Shown here in pieces: positions 8,458 to 17,297 of a DNA stretch of 64,000 nt; the first letter of the stretch is position 1, and every line of letters starts with the position of its first letter. A program made the position numbers and the translations under genes. The notes below the pieces were generated by a model. The model was not told where the DNA came from. It made no database searches and was given only the letters and a program-made list of their open reading frames with translations. The DNA comes from DATLXU01 sp035575515 (GTDB taxonomy: Bacteria > Acidobacteriota > Blastocatellia > UBA7656), in assembly GCA_035575515.1 (NCBI GenBank), contig DATLXU010000136.1, forward strand, positions 84,957-148,956. The letters run 5' to 3'.

Positions 8458-9973
8458 AGCAGTAACGGCAGCCGGACTTATTTTAGTCTTATCAATAATC
8501 GTGCCCGCCGCAGCGTTGGCGCATGCGGGAAAGAGAGCAAACAAGATGGCAACGGTTCTATTGCCAAACTCATCGCCGCTCGTGACGTTTCGCATATTGT
8601 TCAACGTAGGCTCTGCGCTTGACCCTAAGGGCAAAGAGGGCGTGGCCGCGCTCACTGCTGCAATGATCTCAGGCGGCGGCAGCCGCTCGATGACCTACGA
8701 GCAAATCGTCCAGGCGATGTACCCGATGGCTACGAGCTTCAACTCGCAGGTTGATAAAGAGATGACTGTGTTTTACGGCACGACGCACATCGACAATTTA
8801 CAGAGATATTACAAAATCATCTCCGACATGCTGCTCGATCCCGGTTGGCGCGAAGACGATTTCAATCGCCTGCGCGAAGATGCTATCAACTTTTTGAAGG
8901 TGAACCTGCGCCAGAATAATGACGAGGAGCTTGGCAAAGAGGCGCTCTACAACTTCATCTACGAGGGCGGCCACCCTTACGGCCATCACAACGTCGGCAC
9001 GGTCGAATCACTCGAAAGGATAACGCTCGACGATGTGAAGAGTTTTTACAAGGCCAACTACACAACTGCGAATCTTGTCATTGGGCTTGCGGGCGGCTTC
9101 CCGAAAGGATTTGACGAAAAGGTCGAAAGCGATTTCGCGGCGAAGCTCCCTGCGGGCGCTCCCGCGCGTCTCACGCTTCCTGAGCCTGAAAAGATAAATA
9201 ACCTTGAGATGACGGTGATTGAAAAGGACACGCCCGGCACAGCCATCTCGTTCGGGTTCCCGATTGCCATCAACCGCTCAAGCCCCGATTGGGTTGCGTT
9301 GCTTCTTGTGCAGTCTTACTTCGGGCAGCATCGCTCGAGCAACAGCTATCTTTACCAGAGGCTCAGGCAAATTCGCGGCCTGAACTACGGCGACTACGCT
9401 TACATCGAATACTTCCCGCGCGGGATGTTTCAGTTTCACCCTGACCCGAATCTCGGGCGCAAGCAGCAGATCTTTCAGGTGTGGATTCGTCCGGTCGAGC
9501 CGAAGAACGGATTGTTCTCGTTAAGAGCTGGCCTTTATGAACTTGATAAACTTGTTCGCAATGGCATCACTAAACAAGACTTTGAGGCGACGCGGCAGTT
9601 CTTATCCAAGTTCGTCAATGTATTGACGGCTGACCAAGACTCGCAGTTAGGCTACGCTATAGACAGCCGTTATTACAACACGCCGAGCTTTATAGATTAT
9701 GTTCGCGCAGGTCTTGCAAAGCTCACCCTAGAGGATGTCAACCGCGCGATAAAGAAATACCTGCAGGCCGAGAACGTAAAGATCGTTGTCGTCACGAAAG
9801 ACGGCGAAGCGTTCAAGCAAGCTGCGCTTTCGGGCAAGCCTTCGCCGATTCATTACACCTCGCCTCCGCCGAAAGAGATTCTCGATGAGGACAAGATAAT
9901 CGAAAGCTACAAGCTCAACTTCAATCCCAAGAGAGTCGAAGTTGTGCCCGTCGCGCAGGTGTTCCAAAAGTAG
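8444..9973 (+). CDS. M16 family peptidase, non-catalytic partner subunit
   Basis: A 509-residue pitrilysin-fold protein with a signal peptide ('LILVLSIIVPAAALAHA'). Where the active subunit has HxxEH, this one reads 'ALTAAMISGGGSRS', so zinc ligands are missing. It keeps the region 'LYQRLRQIRGLNYGDYAY', which matches the conserved R/Y pair used by the inactive M16B subunit to bind substrate. The start codon overlaps the upstream gene by 14 bp and has an AAGGAGA site inside that gene. Together they form a two-gene protease operon; the stop is followed after 15 nt by an inverted-repeat element that may also stop transcription. Confidence 0.9.
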   Translation: MQRSKAVTAAGLILVLSIIVPAAALAHAGKRANKMATVLLPNSSPLVTFRILFNVGSALDPKGKEGVAALTAAMISGGGSRSMTYEQIVQAMYPMATSFNSQVDKEMTVFYGTTHIDNLQRYYKIISDMLLDPGWREDDFNRLREDAINFLKVNLRQNNDEELGKEALYNFIYEGGHPYGHHNVGTVESLERITLDDVKSFYKANYTTANLVIGLAGGFPKGFDEKVESDFAAKLPAGAPARLTLPEPEKINNLEMTVIEKDTPGTAISFGFPIAINRSSPDWVALLLVQSYFGQHRSSNSYLYQRLRQIRGLNYGDYAYIEYFPRGMFQFHPDPNLGRKQQIFQVWIRPVEPKNGLFSLRAGLYELDKLVRNGITKQDFEATRQFLSKFVNVLTADQDSQLGYAIDSRYYNTPSFIDYVRAGLAKLTLEDVNRAIKKYLQAENVKIVVVTKDGEAFKQAALSGKPSPIHYTSPPPKEILDEDKIIESYKLNFNPKRVEVVPVAQVFQK

Positions 9974-9988
9974 TTTTCAGTTCTCAGC

Positions 9989-10078
9989 GGCTTTGTTGCA
10001 TAATTGGCTACATATTGTGGTTTTTGAGCCAATCTTATATAGCGAAAAACGCAAGTAATAGAATTATGCAACAAAGCC
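9989..10078. mobile_element. 90-bp element with 17-bp perfect terminal inverted repeats
   Basis: GGCTTTGTTGCATAATT (9989-10005) is repeated exactly in inverse at 10062-10078. The end sequence resembles those of IS5-family (IS903-type) elements, which is family knowledge recalled rather than searched. The 56-bp interior has no coding potential and holds a nested hairpin (ATTGGCT/AGCCAAT). No matching target duplication is seen in the 9 bp on either side. It sits exactly between the M16 gene and a truncated DUF3857 gene end, so it probably marks a deletion made by an IS-derived element; it could also act as a terminator. Confidence 0.7.
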
Positions 10079-10080
10079 AA

Positions 10081-10227
10081 TCGGAAGAGCTGATTCTAAA
10101 GCGCACGTTCACGTTCAATGGTCTGCTCTTTCCGCAGACAAGCTACGCGCCGCTGAAGCGGATGTTCGACAGACTGCACGACAGCGACAACCATGCGATC
10201 ACGCTCAAGCAGTCGCCTGATCCGTAA
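10081..10227 (+). pseudogene. C-terminal remnant of a DUF3857/transglutaminase-like gene
   Basis: Immediately after the 90-bp inverted-repeat element an open frame encodes about 48 residues ending at a natural stop, including 'KRTFTFNGLLFPQTSYAPLK' and 'MFDRLHDSDNHAI'. This looks like the typical last segment of DUF3857-type secreted transglutaminase-like proteins, and an intact gene of that type follows 22 bp later. No start codon or ribosome site belongs to it. I infer that a tandem DUF3857 gene was lost by a deletion ending at the element. The family match is from memory of the C-terminal pattern. Confidence 0.6.
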
Positions 10228-10249
10228 GACTGCGCAAAAAGGACTGAGT

Positions 10250-12286
10250 ATGAATGTGAACAGAAGGATAGCAATGCAGGTCAAGCTACTGTCATTCTGG
10301 CAAGGACTCAGACTATTAAACTTGCGATTTTCAGTTGCGCTCGCATTCCTCATCGTTTTGATGAGCGGCAGTGCCCTTGCGGGCGATGACGCGCCTCAGT
10401 GGTTGAAGCAGGCCGTCGCGATCAGCACGCGGAGCTACGAAAAGAACGTGCCCGCCGTCGTGCTGCTCAAAGAGCAGAATGTAAAGGTTGATGAGGATGG
10501 CCGAGTGACGGCGTCCGAGCGGTTCGCCATCCGCATCCTTTCTAAAGAGGGGCGTGGCGAGGCGGTAGCGGCGGTCCACTACCTGACGGACACGGGCAAG
10601 GTTCGCGACATGCGCGGGTGGGTCATCCGGCCATCGGAAGAGGTGAAGAAGCTCGATAAAGACAGCGCGCTCGATCTGGCCGCCGCGCCGAACGACGTCT
10701 TCAACGACGTTCGCGTGAAGGTGCTGTCGGCGCGCGACGAGGTTGAGCCTGGAGCGGTCTTCGGATGCGAATGGATTTCGGAAGACCGTTCCATCTTCAC
10801 TCAATTCGAGTGGCAGTTTCAGGAGCGATTGCCGGTGGTTGTTTCTCGCTTCACGATAACGCTTTCAGCGGGATGGCGCGCGGAAGCCGTTATGCTCAAT
10901 CACGCGAAGATTGAACCGACCGTGAGCGGCACGACATATTCGTGGGAACTGCGCGACCTGCCCTACATCGAAGAGGAGCCTTTAAGCCCGCCAGTAACGA
11001 ATATCGCGCCGCGATTGGCCGTCAGCTACTTTCCGCCGCCCGACAAAAAGGCGGGCAACGGAAAAACTTTCAGCAACTGGGCCGATGTATCGCGCTGGCT
11101 GACTGAATTGAGCGAGCCGCAGGCCTCAATTGACGACGCGATGGCGAATAAAGCAAAGCAGCTTACGGCGAATGCAAAGACAGAGCTTGACCGCATACGC
11201 GCAATAGGCCGCTACGTTCAGGGCGTGAATTACGTCTCAATCCAGACGGGCATTGGGCGCGGCGGCGGCTACCGCCCACATGCGGCGACTGATGTGTTCG
11301 CAAAATCTTATGGCGATTGCAAAGACAAAGCGAACCTGATGCGCGCCATGCTTAAAGCCATCGGCATTCAATCCTACCTGGTTTCAATCTATTCGGGCGA
11401 TGCATCCTACGTCCGCGAAGAGTGGCCTTCGCCTCAGCAGTTCAACCACTGCATCATCGCCATAAAGGTCAATGATGACACTCAGGCGGCGACCATCATA
11501 AAGCATCCTTCGCTTGGACGATTGTTGATATTCGATCCGACCGACGATAACACGCCAGTGGGCGATCTGCCGGATGGGGAGCAGGGAAGCCTCGCGCTCA
11601 TCATTGCGGGCGACGCAGGCGCGCTTCTGCGAATGCCCAAGACTGAGCCGGAAACAAACAGGCTCGAACGCTTGACAGAGGTTGAGCTTGATGGCGATGG
11701 AGTGATTAAGGCGATAATTCACGAACGCTCGGCTGGTCAATCAGCCGTGAGCGAGCGGAGCAGGTTCAGAAGGCTCGCTCAGCCAGAATACGTGAAGATG
11801 ATCGAGGAATGGATCACGCGAGGCGCGTCGGGCGCGGAGGTTTCTAAGATTGAGCCGTCGGACAAGCTCGAAGAAGGGAAGTTCTCACTCGACGTTGAAT
11901 TCACCGCCCCGCGGTACGGCCAGTTGATGCAGAGCCGCTTGCTCGTCTTCAAGCCTGCGATAGTCTCGCACCGTGACTCGCTCTTTCTGACGGAGCCATC
12001 GCGCCGTCAGCCAGTAGTGCTGGAGCCGCACGCTTATACTGAGACGGTCAAGGTGAAATTGCCCGCCGGGTTTGATATTGATGAAATTCCGGATGCGGTC
12101 AAGCTCGACGCGCCGTTCGGATCATACAAGACGAGTTATGAAGTAAAAGACGGTCAGCTATTATTCACCCGCTCGCTCGTCGTGCAGGGCGCGAAGATTG
12201 ACGCTGGCGAATATGCGAAGGTGCGCGGCTTTTATGAAAAGATTCGCGCCGCCGAGCAAGCGCCCGTTGTGCTCGTGAAGAAATAA
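10250..12286 (+). CDS. DUF3857 and transglutaminase-like domain protein
   Basis: A 678-residue secreted protein: hydrophobic export signal at about residues 25-47 ('FSVALAFLIVLMSGSALA'), a DUF3857 beta-domain at about 50-240, and a transglutaminase-like domain in the middle. The Cys-His-Asp triad is visible as 'SYGDCKDKANL', 'FNHCIIAI' and 'LIFDPTDDNTPVGDLP'. Such proteins are found in Bacteroidetes and Acidobacteria envelopes; whether they crosslink, hydrolyse amides or act as peptidases is not established. The ATG at 10250 has AAAAAGGA 6 nt upstream; an in-frame ATG at 10274 with GAAGGAT is an alternative that would shorten the signal region. Unlike the adjacent remnant, this copy is intact. 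Confidence 0.88.
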   Translation: MNVNRRIAMQVKLLSFWQGLRLLNLRFSVALAFLIVLMSGSALAGDDAPQWLKQAVAISTRSYEKNVPAVVLLKEQNVKVDEDGRVTASERFAIRILSKEGRGEAVAAVHYLTDTGKVRDMRGWVIRPSEEVKKLDKDSALDLAAAPNDVFNDVRVKVLSARDEVEPGAVFGCEWISEDRSIFTQFEWQFQERLPVVVSRFTITLSAGWRAEAVMLNHAKIEPTVSGTTYSWELRDLPYIEEEPLSPPVTNIAPRLAVSYFPPPDKKAGNGKTFSNWADVSRWLTELSEPQASIDDAMANKAKQLTANAKTELDRIRAIGRYVQGVNYVSIQTGIGRGGGYRPHAATDVFAKSYGDCKDKANLMRAMLKAIGIQSYLVSIYSGDASYVREEWPSPQQFNHCIIAIKVNDDTQAATIIKHPSLGRLLIFDPTDDNTPVGDLPDGEQGSLALIIAGDAGALLRMPKTEPETNRLERLTEVELDGDGVIKAIIHERSAGQSAVSERSRFRRLAQPEYVKMIEEWITRGASGAEVSKIEPSDKLEEGKFSLDVEFTAPRYGQLMQSRLLVFKPAIVSHRDSLFLTEPSRRQPVVLEPHAYTETVKVKLPAGFDIDEIPDAVKLDAPFGSYKTSYEVKDGQLLFTRSLVVQGAKIDAGEYAKVRGFYEKIRAAEQAPVVLVKK

Positions 12287-12310
12287 CATAAATGGTTCCG
12301 AGCCTTCGGG

Positions 12311-12937
12311 TCAGGACAGAATTTCAATTACGCGCGGAACGCTGCGAACTTCGCTCACTCGAATGATGCTGTTCGCAAGACTTATGATAACGCCGGGACT
12401 GCGAATCAGCTTTGCCAGAAGCTCTATATCAACGTCGAGTCTTTCGATCTCTCTTTCCGCTTCTTCAGGACCGAGCGGAGCCAGGCGCTCGGCAACGCTC
12501 CAGGCAAAGTCGCGGGCGCGGTCTATGCTGAAATTGATTATTGCATCCTGAGTCCTCGCGCCTACGAGGTCGAGCAGGCGCATCCATGGACTAATCTGAG
12601 AAAGCTGATACCGCACGCCACCAACCATCGCAGCAAGGATGTTATTGATCTCATCGAAGTCACGTTTCAGTCCGGCAAGCTCGGTGCCTAGACAGGTTTC
12701 ATCTGCCGCCGCTCCGAGATCAAGGTTGATGTGGGCGTTCATTCCAAGCAGCAGGTGTTGAAGCACGATAGGCGGCCACTGCGGCGCGCAGTTGAAAGCG
12801 AAGACCCACGATTTGCTCGCTGCCTCGCCGTGAAGGTAGCAATCCAAAGCGCGCAGATACCGATTCACAAAGTTCACATCGAGCCGCTCCATTCGCGGCC
12901 CATCATCGAAGCGGCCCTGCGCTATCCCTCGCTTTAC
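12311..12937 (-). pseudogene. N-terminally truncated DUF5995-family gene
   Basis: The frame encodes 'MERLDVNFVNRYLRALDCY' and 'LLGMNAHINLDL', which are conserved pieces of DUF5995 proteins. Fifteen sense codons continue upstream of the first ATG (12892), still family-like ('RGIAQGRFDDG'), until a TAA at 12938-12940. The expected N-terminal 30-50 residues are absent in every frame upstream, so the gene has lost its start. A product from ATG 12892 (193 aa) could still be made. DUF5995 proteins have no assigned function. It converges with the DUF3857 gene, ending 25 bp from it. Confidence 0.6.
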
Positions 12938-12941
12938 TTAT

Positions 12942-13133
12942 TTGCCCAATGATCACCTCATCGCTATGGTACACATCGCCCCAAGACGGATTGTGCTTTT
13001 TAATAGCGACGGCACGTTCAACAGTCAAATTGATCTATCACCAGCCGTAATTGGTCCGAACCTCGCGGGACCCTTAGCCATCACTTATATTCCCACCACA
13101 GCCGCGTCAAACTTGGCTTGGTGGCAAGGGTAG
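12942..13133 (+). pseudogene. Possible relic of a secreted repeat/beta-propeller protein
   Basis: A 63-codon frame with unusually protein-like content: 'RIVLFNSDGTFNSQIDLSP' and 'GPNLAGPLAITYIPTT' read like a blade of an NHL- or Kelch-like propeller. It has no ribosome site, stops early, and abuts the truncated DUF5995 gene head-to-head at about 12940. I read it as a fragment of a decayed gene joined by the same rearrangement. From 13134 to 13242 nothing else is seen. A random open frame cannot be excluded. Confidence 0.3.
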
Positions 13134-13242
13134 ACATTGCGGCAATCACTTGAGGGCCGCTCGCTGGCGCATTTGCAATAATGGATAACAGAAGCTCCGA
13201 AGTTGTTATCTTTCGCTTAGATTGATTGAGCCTGCTCTATGG

Positions 13243-14364
13243 CTAGTTATGGCTTGTGAAGTTGTAGTTGCTTCGCGGGTTATTGTTCTGCGGTTGTGGC
13301 GTTTCGTTCTTGAATCTACCTGTTCTCTTAACCCCAGCGCCCGCGCGCAATGAATCGCGCCTCAGTGCCCGCGCGATTCGTTGCGCCGTGAGCGCGAGCG
13401 TGCGCGGCGCTCTGACGGGAAATAGCTTCGCCACGAGCGCCTCTTTTTTCTTTTGCAGGTGGGCTGCGACCTGAAGCATGCGGCTGCTTTCAGAAAGATG
13501 CTCCTTCATGAAGCGGCGGCGCGAGACAACCTCGATTATCTCTTCTTCGAGCGCGTGAAGGTCGTGCCAGTCGCCTATGCGGTCCTGAAGCGTCTTTAGC
13601 CATGCGAGCGCCCGCGTCGCATCGCCATACCCCATCTCTGTCACGACTTCCAAAAGATACCTGACCCGCTTGGCCGCAATGCGAAGCTGATGAAGCTCCG
13701 CGGGGTCGGTTGTAGGATGAGCCGCAGCCGCGAGCGCGTAAAACTCTGCCAAGCGCTGGTCCAGCCGCTTCGCCGCGTAGCCTGCAATTCTCGATCTGTC
13801 GAATAAAGGGCTTGAATCAATCGTTGAAACCAGACTTTCCTCAATCGCATTGGTTTCATCAGCCGCAGCGCCTTCGCCAGTATTGTTTTGAGGCGCAGTC
13901 GCGCTCATTCCGAGTTTCGAGGGTATGCTAGAAATGTCAATCTTTTCAAAATACTCCTTCACTTTTGCCGCACGGTGCGCCCGCCGTTTCTGAAGCATCG
14001 TCGTGACAAGCTGGAATTGCTCTCGATGAGCGGCGCGTCGCGCCTGTGACTCTTTTTCAAGCAGCATCAGAAAAACGTCATAGTTGCGCACAAGTGAAAG
14101 CCGCCTGCGCCAGTTGCGCAACAGGCGCTTTGCCGCCCTGACCTTTGGCTCGCGTCCGAGCAGGTCAATCGCGGCCTGCGCGCGCCGTGTCGTCACGCGC
14201 ATTTTATGAATGGCTTCCGCTTTGTCGCTTTCGAGCACAGCGCGATGATGAGTTTTCAAGGCCTCAAGCTGCGACAAAATTATTTCGCTCAACGCGCGCG
14301 GCGATCGCCCGACTGAATCTGCCGTTACATCTTCGACAGTTATAACTTGTTCACTTTCCGCCAT
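13243..14364 (-). CDS. CHAD domain-containing protein
   Basis: A 373-residue, strongly basic, helical protein made of two CHAD half-domains: 'EAIHKMRVTTRRAQAAIDLL' at about residue 50 and 'ELHQLRIAAKRVRYLLEV' at about 225. CHAD proteins bind polyphosphate through such conserved His/Lys/Arg rows, and some localise to polyphosphate granules. A low-complexity linker of acidic and alanine residues separates the halves (around residues 160-180), and the C-terminal tail is Asn/Arg-rich. An AGGCAGGT site precedes the ATG. No polyphosphate kinase gene is adjacent; the function as a polyphosphate binder is inferred from the family. Confidence 0.88.
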   Translation of the reverse strand: MAESEQVITVEDVTADSVGRSPRALSEIILSQLEALKTHHRAVLESDKAEAIHKMRVTTRRAQAAIDLLGREPKVRAAKRLLRNWRRRLSLVRNYDVFLMLLEKESQARRAAHREQFQLVTTMLQKRRAHRAAKVKEYFEKIDISSIPSKLGMSATAPQNNTGEGAAADETNAIEESLVSTIDSSPLFDRSRIAGYAAKRLDQRLAEFYALAAAAHPTTDPAELHQLRIAAKRVRYLLEVVTEMGYGDATRALAWLKTLQDRIGDWHDLHALEEEIIEVVSRRRFMKEHLSESSRMLQVAAHLQKKKEALVAKLFPVRAPRTLALTAQRIARALRRDSLRAGAGVKRTGRFKNETPQPQNNNPRSNYNFTSHN

Positions 14365-14531
14365 TGCGACCTGCCTTTACAACCTTAGCCAAAAGGTCTT
14401 CTTGATGATGCACAGCCGAGACTTGCATCGAAAACGAAGCTTACTATTTCGCATCGGAAGTGAAAAGCGAAAAACTCAAGGGTCAGACCTGTTAGTTTAC
14501 TATCATCATTAGCCTTTCGCTTCTTACTCTT

Positions 14532-16163
14532 CTAGTGTGCTTGTTTGTACAGTCTGACCAATCGCTCAAGCGTGTCGGCTTCACGGACGCTTTTGTCAAC
14601 GCGCTCGCGCTTGAATCGAGGGATGCGCAGCGCGTACCCTGAGGAGTAGCGAGGCGTCTTTTGTATTCCTTGAAAATCCACTTCAATCACCATCGAAGGT
14701 TCTATCTCAACATGAAGCCCGCGCGTTGCTATGATTTTCGATTTCAGCTTCGCCGTCAATTCTTTAAGCATCTCTTCCGAAAATCCCGTTCCCACTTTGC
14801 CCACGGTTTTGAACTCGCCTTTATCTCGCACTGCGATGACAAGGCTGGATAGCAGCCCACGCCTGCGGCCCGAACCCCAGATGCCTCCGACTACAACTAC
14901 ATCAAGAGTCTCGAACGCTGGCTTGAGTTTCAGCCAGTGGTCAGTTCGCTTGCCCGGTTCATATATCGCCGCGGGGTCTTTGGCCATCAATCCTTCTTGT
15001 TTTTCTTTCAACGCGCGCTTGAAGAATCTCTCTTCGTCTTCGGCGCGGTTTGATTCGATGCTTTCGGTCATGCGCACCCGGTCCGTTTCACGAAAGAGCT
15101 TCTTCAATCTCTCCCTGCGCTCTCGCTGCGGCACGTCCATCAGGCTTGCTCCATTGTCGTAAAGAAGATCGAACACGAAAAGCACGAGCGGAATCTCCTT
15201 CGCCTTGGCCTCAATTTCAGACTCACGGCCCCGGCGCATCAGCACCGCTTGAAAGGGAAGTTTCTTCTTCAACGATTTGTCGAAAGCAACGGCCTCGCCT
15301 TCGATGATTGCGTCCTTACCCTTCCAGGATCTCTTCAAAGCCTCGACCACGTCGGGCATACTTGCTGTGTCATCGTTGAGGCGGCGCGAGAATAATTTTA
15401 TTTCACCGCCGCGCCCAGACTTAATGTGAATCTGAAGCCGCACGCCGTCATACTTGATGTCGAAGATAATCTGCTTATCTTTGAATGTCTCAAAGATCTC
15501 TTCAGCATTCTCAACACGCTGCGCATTCATGAATTGATAGGGCTGAAACAATATCGGGTTCGCGCGAGCGAGCGCCCTCTCGCCCTTCTTCGCTTCCCTT
15601 GCGGCAATTCCTATATCGTTCGTCATGGCATAGAGCCGTTGCACTGAGTCAGCGTCAACCTTGAATGCGCGAGCTATCGCCCGCTCCATAGTTCCTTCCC
15701 CAACCCCTATGCGCATTTGATTCAAAACCATGCGAGCAAAATACTTTGCGCCTGCTGATGTCGTGTTCTTGAAGATGTGTTCAACGAGTTGCTTTCGGTC
15801 TTCGTTTCGCTCAACCACTCGATTGATTCGCTTCCACAACTCGGCGACTTCGAGCTTGTCTGTTCCGTTCACAATTTCAGCGGCAACCTCGCCCATGTCG
15901 CCCGATTCTTTGACACGGCCTTCAATCTCGGATGGATCGTCGCCCGAAATTTTTGCGAGCGCGTCACGTATAGCTCCCGGCCCTATGCCTAATCGGTCCG
16001 AAAGCTGCGGGCTGACCGCTTCTCCGAGCGTGAAATGAGCGAGTGCTTCGAGCGTCTTATCGTCGGCGCGCTTGAAAAGGTCAGCAAGTATAGGAACTTT
16101 TCCCGCATCGCCGCTTGCTTTTGAAATCTTGTCGTAAGCTTGCGCAAGTTTTGAGAATTTCAT
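14532..16163 (-). CDS. ATP-dependent DNA ligase (archaeal/LigB-like)
   Basis: A 543-residue ligase with an N-terminal DNA-binding domain (residues 1-200), nucleotidyltransferase domain with motif I KYDG (adenylated lysine K237), motif III 'LVLFVFDLLY', motif IV 'EGLMAKD', motif V 'WLKLKP', and a C-terminal OB domain. The size and domain order match the archaeal/eukaryal LigI-like enzymes found sporadically in bacteria, not the short LigC or multidomain LigD types. It seals nicks using ATP. The neighbour transcribed in the opposite direction is a uracil-DNA glycosylase, suggesting a repair function. A second, NAD-dependent ligase is encoded 11 kb away, so this one is auxiliary. Confidence 0.93.
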   Translation of the reverse strand: MKFSKLAQAYDKISKASGDAGKVPILADLFKRADDKTLEALAHFTLGEAVSPQLSDRLGIGPGAIRDALAKISGDDPSEIEGRVKESGDMGEVAAEIVNGTDKLEVAELWKRINRVVERNEDRKQLVEHIFKNTTSAGAKYFARMVLNQMRIGVGEGTMERAIARAFKVDADSVQRLYAMTNDIGIAAREAKKGERALARANPILFQPYQFMNAQRVENAEEIFETFKDKQIIFDIKYDGVRLQIHIKSGRGGEIKLFSRRLNDDTASMPDVVEALKRSWKGKDAIIEGEAVAFDKSLKKKLPFQAVLMRRGRESEIEAKAKEIPLVLFVFDLLYDNGASLMDVPQRERRERLKKLFRETDRVRMTESIESNRAEDEERFFKRALKEKQEGLMAKDPAAIYEPGKRTDHWLKLKPAFETLDVVVVGGIWGSGRRRGLLSSLVIAVRDKGEFKTVGKVGTGFSEEMLKELTAKLKSKIIATRGLHVEIEPSMVIEVDFQGIQKTPRYSSGYALRIPRFKRERVDKSVREADTLERLVRLYKQAH

Positions 16164-16206
16164 CGCAATGCTGTCACACTCTTGGATTGATTCCAGACAA
16201 TATCCA

Positions 16207-16242
16207 CTCGAAAATTATAGCCTGCAAATTGCAAGCCTTTGA
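16207..16242 (-). promoter_or_regulatory. Candidate promoter for the ATP-dependent ligase
   Basis: On the minus strand a perfect TATAAT lies at 16219-16214, 50 nt before the ligase ATG. The -35 region is poor (TCAAAG at 17-bp spacing). The site falls in the 97-bp divergent gap shared with the uracil-DNA glycosylase gene. Confidence 0.35.
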
Positions 16243-16260
16243 GTTAATGGAGCAATGGCG

Positions 16261-16830
16261 ATGGCTAAATCGAAAAGAGCAGCGCGGCTCGAAGAACTGG
16301 CCGAGCAGATTCGCGTGTGCATTAAATGCCCGCTGCACGAATCGCGCACGATAGCCGTACCCGGCGACGGAAAACCTACGGCGAAGGTTATGATAATCGG
16401 CGAAGCGCCGGGCAAAGACGAAGACGCGAGCGGCCATCCATTCGTCGGCGCGGCGGGACGTTTCCTCAACAGTGTTCTTGAAGGAACCGGGATTGACCGC
16501 AACGATCTCTTCATCACCAATATAGTCAAGTGCCGCCCGCCAAAAAACAGAACGCCTAAAAGATTGGAAATCGAAACCTGCACGTCGAATTATCTGTTCG
16601 AGCAGATAGAGCTTGTTAATCCTAAACTGATAATGCTACTGGGCGGCGTTGCAGCCAAAAAGCTTCTTGGCGTGAAGACAATCAATGAAGCGCGCGGCAA
16701 AGTCATCGAGCGCGACGGGCGCAAGTACATCGTTGGTTACCATCCTGCTGTAAGATTTTATCGCGAGGACCTCGCTGATAAAGTAAGAGAAGATTTCGCG
16801 CTGCTAAAGCGAGAGATCAAGAAATTGTAG
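16261..16830 (+). CDS. Uracil-DNA glycosylase, type 4 (Fe-S)
   Basis: A 189-residue family-4 enzyme that excises uracil from DNA. Visible are four cysteines for the [4Fe-4S] cluster (C20, C23, C91, C107), motif A 'GEAPGKDED' with 'GHPFVGAAGR', and the C-terminal 'HPA' motif (H161). I choose the second of two close ATGs because GGAG lies 8 nt before it but only 2 nt before the first (16255). The gene is divergent from the ATP-dependent DNA ligase, so excision and nick sealing could be co-ordinated from one intergenic region. Length and motifs are fully typical. Confidence 0.94.
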   Translation: MAKSKRAARLEELAEQIRVCIKCPLHESRTIAVPGDGKPTAKVMIIGEAPGKDEDASGHPFVGAAGRFLNSVLEGTGIDRNDLFITNIVKCRPPKNRTPKRLEIETCTSNYLFEQIELVNPKLIMLLGGVAAKKLLGVKTINEARGKVIERDGRKYIVGYHPAVRFYREDLADKVREDFALLKREIKKL

Positions 16831-16862
16831 ATTATCGCCGGGCCAGCTTTCTTCGTCTTTAG

Positions 16863-17222
16863 CTAAGAGGCGATTCGCTCAACGGCGTCGGCTATCTCGC
16901 CCACTGTGACTGGTCGCTTCAGTACCTCGGCCCACTTGAATTGATTCACGCGCGGATCGCTCAACTCCTGAATGCCAGCGATTATGATAATCGGGATGCC
17001 ACAATGGGCCAGCGCGTAAAGCTCGGCGCTTGTGAATTGCTGGCCGCGCAGATCGAAGATTATAACTTCAGGTCTTGCAGAACCGGCGCGCCTCATCGCC
17101 GAAAGCGCGTCGCTCAACTGCACGAAGCCGACAGCATCGTACCCGCGCTCGATCAGTTCTGCGCGCAAACATGCGCGCGGCCATTGCTCGCAATCAACTA
17201 TCCAGACTACAGGCTCGCTCAA
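16863..17222 (-). CDS. Stand-alone receiver-like domain protein
   Basis: A 119-residue alpha/beta protein with the response-regulator layout: acidic residues D10 and E12 at the first strand, a candidate phospho-acceptor D57 in 'IIFDLRG', and K102 in 'VLKRPV'. The switch Thr/Ser position appears to be alanine ('IIIIAGI'), and only two of the usual acidic pair are conserved in altered context, so phosphorylation may be weak or absent. No output domain is attached and no kinase lies nearby. Translation probably starts at TTG 17222, which has a strong GGGAGG site 6 nt upstream. Confidence 0.72.
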   Translation of the reverse strand: MSEPVVWIVDCEQWPRACLRAELIERGYDAVGFVQLSDALSAMRRAGSARPEVIIFDLRGQQFTSAELYALAHCGIPIIIIAGIQELSDPRVNQFKWAEVLKRPVTVGEIADAVERIAS

Positions 17223-17297
17223 TGTCAGCCTCCCTGCGGGAATTAACTCTCCCGTTTAGGCGATTAATCAGGTGGCGGCTATAATTTTAGGGAAAGC

